Source: Saururus chinensis
Taxonomy: Eukaryota > Streptophyta > Magnoliopsida > Piperales > Saururaceae
Assembly: GCA_035235625.1 (NCBI GenBank)
Contig: CP141148.1
Span: 9,977,001-10,041,000, forward strand
DNA length: 64,000 nucleotides
Reading direction: 5' to 3'
Position numbers and translations under genes: made by a program. This document shows positions 12,301 to 21,712 of this stretch, in pieces. The notes beneath the pieces are model-generated. The model did not search any database, was not told the DNA's origin, and saw only the letters and a list, made by a program, of their open reading frames with translations. How positions within the stretch are numbered: position 1 is the stretch's first letter; each line of letters opens with the position of its first letter.

Positions 12301-14096
12301 TAAGTTATTTTCTGAAGGATGACTCAGGTGGAATCTTCTCTTGTTGTTATCTTTTGGCATTTAGTATATGTTAATTTTGGCTTATTAAATAAAAAAATCC
12401 CATTGAATCTTCTGCTCTACTGAACGTATGTATATTCTAAAAGAATGGCTGAGAAGAAATTTTCTCTTCTTGCTACCGTTTGACCTATAATACATGTTAT
12501 TTTGGCTTTTCAATGGTCTTTGACAAAGTTTACAGTCTTTTTTTTTCCTGTATGTGACTATTGTAAAACTTTATGGCCTACCGATCTATCATCCAATAGG
12601 TTAAATCGATGTGAACCCTGGACTATTCAGAGATTAATGATTGATAAATAGAACATTGAGAAAACAATAGTTTAATTTTAGCATTTGTTGTTTGGAGCCT
12701 TTCAACTCTCCTTTTTAAATTGCATGAATTAGCTTCTCATACTTGTACACTGGTTGATGTTGACATCGTTATAGTGAGCCAATGTATATATATGCAAAGG
12801 TTAATCTGTTGACAGGTTATGCTGTGTGCTTTTGACTTTTTGTGCCGTTTATGCTAGCCCTATAATGATTATAAAAAGAAAAGTAAAGATTTATTTTTCC
12901 CTGTGAATATTTGAACTAATTACTTGTGTGCTTACGAGTGAATAAGATTAATTGTTTCAGTGAATCATTGTATGCATGTTAGTAATTTGGTTGTTTACAT
13001 ATGAGATGTTGATTTGGAGTAAATACTTGTCATTATATCATTTTTCTTACATTACCGAAAATTTTCCACATTGAAACAAAACGAACCCTTCACTGAAATC
13101 AACCGAAAACGAAACTTTGTGACTATGACTGTATAACAACCATGATGAGTATGAGATAGGCAGTTCACTACCTTTTCGTGGTGGATTACTAACAGAATAT
13201 CGATCATCTAGGTGTGAAACTGTGGGCTTTAGACATTCTGTGCTTCAAGTACTGCTACTTTCTTTACAATCCATTCCTATGCATGGAAATAAATGCTTAT
13301 GACATTGTCCTTCAATATCTGTAGCATGTTCTTGATTCTAGTGCATTTGACGTTGAGGATCAGAGATCATCAGTACTCCAAGTACTGCAACAGATAGGAG
13401 TTTCAGAGGAAAAGATTTCGAATATGATTGAAGTCTGGAACAAAGTAAAGACATTTTTTTCATGAAGTGTCCTTTTTCTCCAGTTTGGATTTGGTAAATT
13501 CTGGAAACAAGGGTAACTTGTGTTGGAAATTAAATGATTTTGGCAATGTCCTTTTTTATGTACTCTTTTAGATAGATCTTCTAGAAAATAGAAATGAAGC
13601 CCATGAATCTATTGATGATGAAGCGAGGGCCATGGGAGGAATACAAGAAGATGATGGGGCGTCGTTTGATTCTTTGTGTAAGGAGCTTGTTGACAAGGAT
13701 ATCATTAACTCTGAGCAGCCTCCACTAGAAACAGGATGTAAGGAGCCTGTTGACGAGGATAGTATTGATTCTGAGCAGCTCCAACAAGAGTCTGGGGATG
13801 ATTATTCAAGTGATTCCTTGGACCACTTAAAGACCACTAGTGAAATTCTGAACTCCCAAATTATTGGTGTGAAACGTGTGGAAACCTCTGCTATTTTGGG
13901 AGTTGGTCTGCAGGAGTTATTGCACCTTATTGATGAGAAATTGACGACACAAAAATCATCAGGGAAAAATTTCTATGACCAGAAATGGAGATCTAATTAT
14001 GCTGAAGATGGCGTCACTGCAGTCAAACAGTATGCTTTTAATTTTACTGAACGCTGCAAAGTACATTTGAGTTGGTTTATTGTTAAGTTGGTGTGA
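6360..14096 (+). CDS. HFLX: HflX-type GTPase, predicted organellar, 13 exons
   Basis: HflX is a ribosome-associated GTPase; bacterial forms split stalled or heat-damaged ribosomes, and the plant form is expected to act in an organelle. Exons: 6360-6777, 7532-7596, 7814-7876, 7984-8073, 8237-8349, 8441-8509, 8923-9067, 10531-10586, 10676-10726, 10876-10930, 11013-11069, 13325-13444, 13572-14096. All junctions keep frame, giving about 608 aa. The Arg/Ser-rich N-terminus with few acidic residues looks like a transit peptide. The HflX domain covers about 140-310, with the Gly-rich GRGFISGAGETELQLQRRR segment. G motifs: GYTNAGKST 317-325, T344 (G2 candidate), DTVG 364-367, NKID 433-436, SA 540-541. 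Introns split both G1 and G4. An acidic insert lies between G4 and G5. Introns 2 and 3 need GC donors. The start is the first in-frame Met of the GC-rich exon. The last exon could splice at 14060 to an exon near 14400, so the C-terminus is uncertain. Confidence 0.9.
9131..9445 (+). mobile_element. LINE (RTE-like) 3' fragment in HflX intron 7
   Basis: Translating across stops gives LRECRLHWYGHVHRRLM, then a basic stretch, then EWRCKIHAADFK. This is the C-terminal signature of plant RTE-type non-LTR reverse transcriptases, where RLRWFGHVxRR is followed by a WRxxIHxADP-like end. Only the last 100 or so codons remain, as expected from 5'-truncated target-primed insertion. It lies within the 1.46-kb intron between exons 7 and 8, in the same sense as the host gene. 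Confidence 0.6.
9659..10063. mobile_element. MITE-like element in HflX intron 7
   Basis: The left end (GGGGCCTGTTTTGCAACC, 9659 on) and the reverse complement of the right end (AAAGGACCGTTTGGCAACC) form imperfect terminal inverted repeats. Inside, AATGAAAATTTG and CACAAATGGCC motifs recur in both orientations. This pattern is common in hAT- or Tourist-type MITEs. No clean 3-bp or 8-bp target duplication was found, so the superfamily stays open. Confidence 0.5.
10122..10224. mobile_element. Stowaway-type MITE
   Basis: A 103-bp near-palindrome begins CTCCCTCCATCCCACATTAA and ends with its inverse (TGTGAGATGTAGGGAG). It is flanked by TA on both sides (10120-10121 and 10225-10226), the Tc1/mariner target duplication. 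The inner repeat around TTCAAAATGAAC would let the whole unit fold into a hairpin. Confidence 0.88.
11681..13127. mobile_element. Non-autonomous hAT-like element in HflX intron 11
   Basis: The element begins CATAGTCACAAATTTTG and ends CAAAACTTTGTGACTATG-like (AACTTTGTGACTATG at 13113-13127), an inverted pair. It is flanked by GCTGTATA (11673-11680) and ACTGTATA (13128-13135), an 8-bp duplication with one mismatch, as expected for hAT elements. It accounts for most of the 2.26-kb intron 11. A GC-richer block at 11930-12180 differs from its AT-rich surroundings and may be captured host sequence. No transposase domain was seen. Confidence 0.75.
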
Positions 14097-15207
14097 ATAT
14101 TTATATATTTTCTGTTTTTTTGGAGAAAAAATAACGAAAATCTTATTTGGTAGGTGAACCAATGTGTGGCAGTAGCAGAATGCATGTGCTACGGCTGGAA
14201 ACTATTTGTCTATAATTGTTTGTTTTGGAGTGGTGGCCTGGATTGCCTCAAGAAGGGGGAAGATACCTTGAGTTACATCTAAAAGCCGCATATTATCCAT
14301 CCTTGTAATAAAAAGGTAGGACCCTTTGTGTCACAACTGGTCCGCTAATCATTTTTTGAGTTAATGCAATGTTTCTGTATATCTATGTGATAGTTCGTAC
14401 AGCAAGAAAGAAAATTGGACACTGTATCAGTGCCCGCTGCACTTCCAGCAATCCCAAGATTGTAATCAATTAGGTAAGTGCAATTGTAGTCAGAAACAGA
14501 AAGAGAACTTTTAATTGACCCCTTTTACTGTTTGAATACATGTAGAATTTTTTTCATTCTTTCAAATTATTGTTTAAGTACTCTTCTTGTATTTTGATAA
14601 TCTATGTACTTACCCTGAACATGAAAAAGATTGTCTAAATTATAGTTCAACCGAAAGGCCCTTGGGCATTTCAGTAAGGTAGAGCGCTGTATCCTTATAT
14701 GAAAGAGGAATTCGGATAGAGTTGAATTTGTGGTACTGTTGAATTTTGTTAATGTATGGTAAAAGCCACAACCCAGATTCCTAATTAGCGGTGTACATTC
14801 TATTATACAGCACCAACTCGTCTGTTTCCATAACATAGGCATGGCATATTTACTACTATTCGTTAGTGCATGATCCCAAATCCGCTTGATTGGAGTTTCG
14901 GTAATGTAGCTTTGATGTAGACTTTGGTCGGAATCTAACATGCTGAACTAGCTTAGTTTGTGGGGTAATGATTGGGTCTCTGAACTCAAGTTAACTAGGC
15001 TTTGAGGTGGAATTTATGTAAAGATAGTAGGTTTGTCACCCCTTCCTTTAGAAGGCCCACCCCAATTATATAACCGCACTACTACTCGTGCACTGACCCA
15101 CTTAGCCTAGTCAGCGATCAGATCTGGCATGGACGCAGCTAGCCAGGAAAGCAGCCAGTCTGGTGAGTACGACCTGGCCACTGGCCAGGCTAGTGGCACT
15201 AGGCTGC
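14097..15207. other. HflX 3' flank and intergenic DNA
   Basis: The 3' UTR of HflX should lie here. A possible alternative last exon starts after TGATAG near 14393-14399 and would give about 20 codons before a TAA near 14462. From 15060 to 15207 the DNA becomes GC-richer, with repeated CTGGCCA motifs. I recognise no other gene. Confidence 0.4.
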
Positions 15208-15215
15208 TGGCCAGC

Positions 15216-16536
15216 TAGGGATGCCACCCAGGTTAGGTTTTTTACCCGATTTTAATGGGTTGGGTTTAGATTTGTTAAATAGTAAAATAGATGGGGTTTG
15301 GGTTTAAATTTTAACCTGAATCATTCAAGTCGGGTCGGATTTGGGTTTTCGTAACTTGACCTAACCCGGTTTATATAAACATTGCTACTAGATCCCGTTT
15401 AACCTTAAGTTGTTCCCAATTCAGGCCCAGTCACCAATGCTTCCAGAATGTGTCCACCATCTCCTATGGCTCCCTCTGGTGTCCCTCTTGTTCTAGGATT
15501 ACTGGTGATGGGCCAATAGCGTCCTCCGGCTCCATACCGTTGGCTCCCTCCTATTTCCTCCGGCTCCCTCCATTGTCCTTTGCCCTAATTTTAATTTAGA
15601 GTTTGCTTGATTAATTTTGGGCTACAACGTCCTCCATCTCCCGACAATTTCTAATGTTGTCCTCTGGCTTAGTCAAAGGTTTATTCTTTTTCTTTGTTTC
15701 AGCAAATTTTGGGTTTCAGCAAAGAGCGACACACCAAATGAGCAAATTTTGGGTTTCAGTAATCTCTCTCTCTCTGTGATTTCATCTTCTTCCTCCCCTT
15801 TTCCCCCTCTGAACATCTTGCTTCTTGGAATCCCTTTTTGTCTTCATTTGTCTATCTCAAGAAAATTTGCTTTTGATAATTTCTTTGGTTTGTTTTTTTA
15901 CTATAAAAAGGTAAACTTTGGAAGGTTTTTTAGGGAGGTCAGTTGATATTCAGAACAGAGATCCAGCTTCATTATTTATTGGAGTTTTGTCTTTTTTAAT
16001 TTTTAATTTTTGTTTTTGTTTTTGATAAGCCAAGAGTGTTGTTTTTCGGTCCATCTAATTGGTGATAGATTTTAGCAAATGTCTTCTTCTTTTCGGTCCC
16101 TCAAGATGTTTTTTCTTCTTCTTTGGTGGTGTATATTATTTTGAAGGTTTTCCCTGTAGGTCTCATTTAGATCTTTGCCAGTTCAATACACTTCACACTG
16201 ATTTGGGTTTGATGTGTTACCAAATTTTAGATTGGTTGGGATGTTTTTTATCTTTAAAATTTTAAGAATTTAAAAAGGATTTTGTTACCAATTTTTTTTT
16301 ACGCTTAAAAATGGATGTGAGTAGGTATTAATCGGGTTGGGTTATAGTGTTTTTGGGTTTGTATGTTATTCAGGTCGGGTCGGGTTTGAGTTTTTATTTT
16401 ACCATTAAAAGTTGGGTTTGGTATGAAATTTTTAACCCGTGATGGTTTAGTATAGAATTTGAGTTTTAATTTTTTAAATGGTACTAGAGTCAAGTTTACT
16501 AAAATCCGACCCGAACCCAACCTAATGACATCACTA
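15216..16536. mobile_element. Non-autonomous hAT-like element
   Basis: The left end reads TAGGGATGCCACCCAGGTTA and the reverse complement of the right end TAGTGATGTCATTAGGTTGG; beyond them both sides carry GGGTTGGGTTT and GGGTCGGGT-type repeats. The flanks TGGCCAGC (15208-15215) and TGACCAGC (16537-16544) match at 7 of 8 positions. TIRs starting TAG, subterminal repeats and an 8-bp duplication point to the hAT superfamily. The 1.3-kb interior includes a pyrimidine-rich block with repeated CCGGCTCCCTCC (15470-15570) and no transposase. Confidence 0.8.
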
Positions 16537-16544
16537 TGACCAGC

Positions 16545-17248
16545 AGCCACGCAAGGCTTGCAGTGGGCAGTCCGTGTGACCAGCCTGCTCAGCACTAGAT
16601 CAGCTGGCCGCATATGAGAAGGATGGGGGAGTGGTGGTTGGTGGGTAGTGCGGGTCCATCCGCCCCAGCCCCAGCCTCTGCAAGTGAGACGGCTGTTTTG
16701 TTGCTTCTTGAATTAGATCGTTGGAGTAACGCATGTGTTGGAGGAGACAAAGCCTGCTATACTCCTTCCCGTGATGTGGTTCACCAGTTTGTACTCTCCA
16801 CCTCAACAGTCGCCATACATGTTGCTGGTGCTGTACTCGTCGCACAACCTCCTTTCCAACTCAAATGGATATATCTCATTGTTGGTGACTCTGTGAGGCT
16901 CTTTCCGCCGCCTGGCTTGCACCCAGCCTTCGATGCAGCTTAGGAGCTTGGCGTCTGGCCTATATCTTCTACCCTGCCAACACCATGCTATTCATCTTCG
17001 TCTACCTCCCAACCCCAGACAAGGACACTAAGGCTGAGTATGAGACTTGCCAGACCCAAGCTGCCTCCTAAGCTACTCATATCCTTCCTTGGACATAAAG
17101 ACAACTGCCATTGTGTTTCTTCCCAAGCGGAGACTAAGACCACTGTCTTCTTTTATCTCTCTCTTTTTCATTCTTCTCTTTGGTTACCTTGTTCACCATG
17201 CACTAGCCCCAAGTGCGATATTCGATCACCGTCTCTCAGCAGAAAAGA
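16545..17248. other. GC-richer stretch, no gene recognised
   Basis: This segment joins the hAT-like element to the BAHD pseudogene and has a composition nearer to coding DNA than to the transposons. It could be the rest of the broken acyltransferase on the minus strand, but I could not find the family's C-terminal DFGWG motif in any minus-strand frame. Open frames on the + strand match no family I know. Confidence 0.35.
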
Positions 17249-17813
17249 TCATAACATTCCATGACACCGTCGAAGAGAGAACAATATCCTTAAATAGGCC
17301 GCATCCTCTGGATGACGTGCTACGTTCACACCTCGGGCAAGCTGTGACCATGCAACAATGAAGGAGCTCATGGACTCCCCCTCAGCAAGCCGGTGGTGGC
17401 CAGACAAGCTCAAGACCACCCCTCCACACTTGAACTGGGTAATCTGGACGTGGAGCAACTCTCGATCATGGTTTTCTTGATCCGGGTGCAAGGAGCTTAC
17501 CTTGATGGATGGCTGGAGTGGGAGAATCTCGTCCAAAGTGGACGATACTTGTGTTTCGATTACTTGTATGCTGGCATTGTTAAGGAGGACGCATGGCTGA
17601 CCTTGCTCGTTGAGCACGAGATGTCCGGCGAAGTGCTGGAAGTAGTTCAAGGCCCGAGAGAGGGAGGCATTCTTCAGTTGTAAAGAATGTCAATGTGATA
17701 GTCAAATGTGGCCTTATCGAAGATGCTCAGTGGTATTTTTGCATTTGCAGAGGAATTTGTGTGTGGAGAAGCTGATGCTTTCAAAATGGTGTTGCTCACA
17801 ATCTCGACTGCCA
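17249..17813 (-). pseudogene. BAHD acyltransferase pseudogene, N-terminal half
   Basis: BAHD enzymes move acyl groups from CoA thioesters to alcohols or amines. On the minus strand an ATG at 17813 opens MAVEIVSNTILKAS, followed by IPLSIFDKATFDYHIDILY, the usual BAHD N-terminus and closest in style to hydroxycinnamoyl-amine transferases. A stop follows at once, and a frame change leads to a second open stretch with NYFQHFAGHLV and the active-site region GHHRLAEG. The canonical motif is HHxxxDG, so the aspartate is glutamate here. Similarity fades after SQLARG, and the C-terminal half with DFGWG is absent. Frame break, altered motif and missing half all argue for a pseudogene. Confidence 0.75.
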
Positions 17814-18502
17814 TTTCTCACAGCTTTTCAGAGCAAAATTAGGCTTTGCTTTTGGTGTGGTTGGACTTCGAAGCCAACTTCTTCTCCGTGAGCATCCGCA
17901 GCATCGTGGCAACGGAGGGAAGGGAAAGAATCGTACTCCATGTAGGTATGGACGTGCGGAGATCCTTCCTCTTGCGGTTTGGGTCCGTCAAGATGGTACT
18001 GAGTAAGGCGATTCTATACCAGTGGAAGGAGCGGACTGTTTTGAAGGAAATATAGATGGCGGGGGAAGGAGGAAGAGACAACCGAGAAGAAGGATAATAT
18101 AGGTGGTAACAATGGAAGCCTCGTGGTGTAGCCCGTCCAAATAGATAATTTTTCCACTGTTAGACAATGTCCCTCATAAACAAGTAATATAGGTAATATT
18201 ATGATTAATTTATTAATTCTACATAGCAATCAACACGTAATTAATTAAATAGATATGAACTAACACATACTAACCTTTGGGGGGTAAAATCCTTAGGACA
18301 TGGCTCTCAACGCCCACAGAAAAACATGCCTTTTACCTCAATTGTATAATTATAGAAGTGAGGGAAAAATCTTGTGCTTAATGTAGCTATAAATGAGATC
18401 AACACCAAAAACTTATAGCATGGAGATGTTGAGTAATCAGTTCACATTAAGCCTCCTCGTAGTGTGCACTCGGCCACCCCTCATCTCACAATCAAGTCGT
18501 AT
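17814..18502. other. Flank of the BAHD pseudogene
   Basis: Would contain the promoter of the broken acyltransferase on the minus strand. Open frames on both strands overlap each other and resemble no known family, so none is called. The DNA turns AT-rich after about 18150. Confidence 0.3.
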
Positions 18503-18510
18503 ATAACCCC

Positions 18511-19204
18511 TAGGGGTGTTCATGGATGTCAATTGTCTGTATGTTTATCCGTGTTTGCGTCTGTTTTATATAAAATGGATAATTGTTTTGGTCTAGGGTG
18601 GACACGAATGGGAACACTGACTAAATTTTTTATCCACACTAATAGGGAGCTACCGACGTAGACATACTCTTATCCATGTTCGTCACCTTTACTTAATACT
18701 CCCTTAAATATAATAATAATTATTACTAACTATTAGAAAAAAAAATAGAATTCAGTTCTTATGTAGCATCTTAGGACAGACCTAACATGCTACATATGCA
18801 CTTTGACAACTTAAAAACACGAATCTAGTATTTCTAATATGTTACATATGTACTGAATAACTTGAAAATATAAATCAAGAATTTATGTAGCATGTTAGGA
18901 CAATCTTAACATGTGACATAGGTATTAGACATCGTAAGAACATGGATTTAGTACCTATGTATCATGTTAGGATAGTTTTAATATGCTATAAAAGTATTAA
19001 AAAATTTAAATTAGGATAAAAATTTAGGTGTTGAAATATTTGTCCAAGTCTGTCTGTATCCACCTGTGTTTGTAGCGAACGGACTTAAACAAAATATAAT
19101 ACGGACTAGGGCAAATAGGATGAACCCATATAAGAGATATTCAAATGGCAGACAGACATGAACAACCCTATGCCCTTGTCTATTTCTATCCGTGAACACC
19201 CTTA
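18511..19204. mobile_element. Non-autonomous hAT-like element, 694 bp
   Basis: The left end is TAGGGGTGTTCATGGATG and the reverse complement of the right end is TAAGGGTGTTCACGGAT. The flanks ATAACCCC (18503-18510) and ACAACCTC (19205-19212) match at 6 of 8 positions. Internal copies of a unit with ATGTAGCATGTTAGGACA recur at about 18760, 18890 and 18960. The element is non-coding. Divergence of the target duplication suggests an old insertion. Confidence 0.7.
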
Positions 19205-19212
19205 ACAACCTC

Positions 19213-21712
19213 AGGCTAATGACATGCTTCCCGAGGCAATAAGAGGGGCGAGGGGGGTTGTGGCCCTCTTTACATGGATACCCCCATGTTCATAACTTTT
19301 CAAAACAAAGTCTAGATCCATTTCATATTATCCGGTAGAAACTTTTAACTTCTACGTTTAACAAATTTTGTTTTACAAGGGCAAGTGGTATTTTCTTAAG
19401 AATTTTTTTTTTACACCAAATGTATCCAACAAAACCTTATATTTAGTCTCATATGACAATAAAGGGTGTATTTTCACAACTCAGGTGTAGGGTTTTGTTG
19501 GGCAGATTTAATGAAAGGTTTTCAGCACCCTTTTCTTAAAGAAAATATATCTGGGGAAAGAGTAAACTACAGTCCTTTGTTTTAATTAGAGTAATTATAT
19601 CTCCCTGGGGTATATTGAAAAGAGAAGATTTTTAAAAGTGACTTAGTGCAAGTAAAATAAAAGCAACTGACTGATTGATATAAAAGTTCATCACGGGGAG
19701 TAACTGATATTTCCAAAAATAAGAAGCTTTTTAAGTTCATTGACAAATAAGATTGGGATGTTATGTAATAATTAGTGAAAGAACCCATCATTAGTCACTA
19801 ATCTTCTTTGGTTTAATGACAATGATGGTATTGGTGCCCACTCAAGCAGGCATAGCACGTATCTTTTTGTTTGCACATGCATAGCACAGATCCGCGCGTT
19901 TTATTTATGAACCATGATTAAAATATTGCTATATATGCTACACCGACACAGTGGCCAATTTTTCCGTCCACATATGGGGTGGTCCCGTACCCTTTACAAT
20001 GGCCCATAAAGGTAGGACCCAGGGGATATAAAAGGAAAGGTGGTGATTTTCAGTTTCCAAATGAACCGAAAGAGGGCCCATATTTCATAAGAACCTGAAT
20101 TTTGTGGGCCCCTATTTGTGGGTCCTATTTTGTGTTAATTTTTTTGTACCTTATTAATTGTTGGGATAAATAAAGTTTACAAAAAAATTAATTAAATCAA
20201 GTGTATATGCTTTATCCTTAGGATAAGATTTGCCTTCTCTATGGGTGTGTAGGAATCACTTGGTTGTCTGTCTCTCAGGATAAGACGATCTATTATATGT
20301 TGTAGAAACACCTTCACACAATGTATACAACAAACCAATAGTATGTACTTGTTCTCACAGAAAATGTTGATGAAATCTAGTAAAGGATATTCAGAAAAAC
20401 AATTCTTTTAGTATTTTATAAGAGATCTAGTTGAAGACAATACATCCCCTTCAAATGGGCGCATCCGCCCATTAACAAACACATTTGGGTGAAAAAAAAT
20501 CAAACCTATTTTGGGTTAAGGGAAAACTAAATAAATTTGTCTAAAAAATAATTATCTTATCAACCCAGCCCGATTCAGCCTGACTGGCCACACATGTGTA
20601 TGTGGGGGTTAATCTACCTAAGTACATGGGTCTACCATGTATCTCCCCTACGAAAAGGGGTAGCATAATGACCTAACTTGAAAGGTTAAATTTATACTTT
20701 ATATACCAACACTATTACCATTTTTTAGACAATGTAAGACTATTTACAACCTTCAATCAATTTTGCTTTGTATATCTCATTCATATAAAAGGGGGTAGCC
20801 CACTTTCTAATACTTTGCTGGTCCCATCTTGATGGCTCATCCACTTCCAAGGGCATGTTCACATTTTTATTCCCTTATTATGCCTTTGGCAAAGAATATT
20901 TTCTGAGTTACTAACTACTTCACCTTCATGAGATGTGAGTACACTTGCCTTTCCCTTCATCTCCACAAGATTTCACCCGTGCTTCTCTTCCATGTAAAAA
21001 AAATCTGTTGTCTCACATTCATGGATATATTTAGCTTTTCAAATGAACTAAAATTAATTAATTTTGAAAGTATAGTAATATTCACATATAAATAATTCAC
21101 ACTTTGGTTTCAATTGGACAAAAAAATGTAAATTTCAAATAAAGTTTTTTTGTCCAATTAAAACCCAAGTGTGAGTTTTTATTGTAAATTTTTGGTGTAT
21201 AAATATTATTTTCTATTTTAAAAAGTTAAAGATAGTATTAATGTGAGACTTTGGAATATATATAAGGCTTATAAACTATACTTCATCTTTTTTTTTTTGG
21301 GTAAGTTACACTTCACCCTCTTAAAACGGTAAAATTTGCTTCTCGATGTCTCAATCCAACAAAACTCTCTACCCCTGATGTGGCAGGGTTCGGTTGGACA
21401 ACTTCTCATGTCAATATGAAGGTCTAATGGTAGAATCTCATTGATGTATAGTGTGCATGGATATGTGAATCTTACCTATTAAAAATGAAAATTAATTAAG
21501 TTTCTTAGTAAAAGCTATGAACAAGGGGATATCTATGGAAAAAGATCATGTCAAGTTGAAAGCAAGTGAAGTATTTTAGCACACTATGAAAGGCTTATTG
21601 TGCACTCACTACATCTTATATGAAGCGCATGTCCACACACGAGCCAGATGTGCCAGTTTCACCCAGCAATATATGAAGCATTGCTATGGAGCGAGAGAGT
21701 TTAGTATTTCCA
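19213..21712. other. Intergenic, no gene recognised
   Basis: AT-rich DNA without a supportable exon. A GATATAAAAGG sequence near 20025 resembles a TATA box, but no reading frame follows it. The block 21012-21256 is listed separately as MITE remnants. Confidence 0.4.
21012..21256. mobile_element. Degenerate MITE with an inner palindrome
   Basis: TCTCACATTCATGG near 21012 and ATTAATGTGAGAC near 21237-21249 are an inverted pair of the Stowaway-like kind seen elsewhere in the window. Inside, TTCACACTTTGG (from about 21108) and its inverse CCAAGTGTGAG (to about 21176) form a second palindrome around GGACAAAAAAA/TTTTTTTGTCC. It reads as one MITE inserted in another. The outer ends lack the full CTCCCTCC motif. 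Confidence 0.5.

Noticed and set aside
14567-14941. 124-codon minus-strand open frame in the HflX 3' flank
   Set aside because: No recognisable motif, and located where the 3' UTR is expected.
16614-17361. Open frames on the + strand opposite the BAHD relic
   Set aside because: No recognisable motif, mutually overlapping, and the minus strand carries the BAHD homology.
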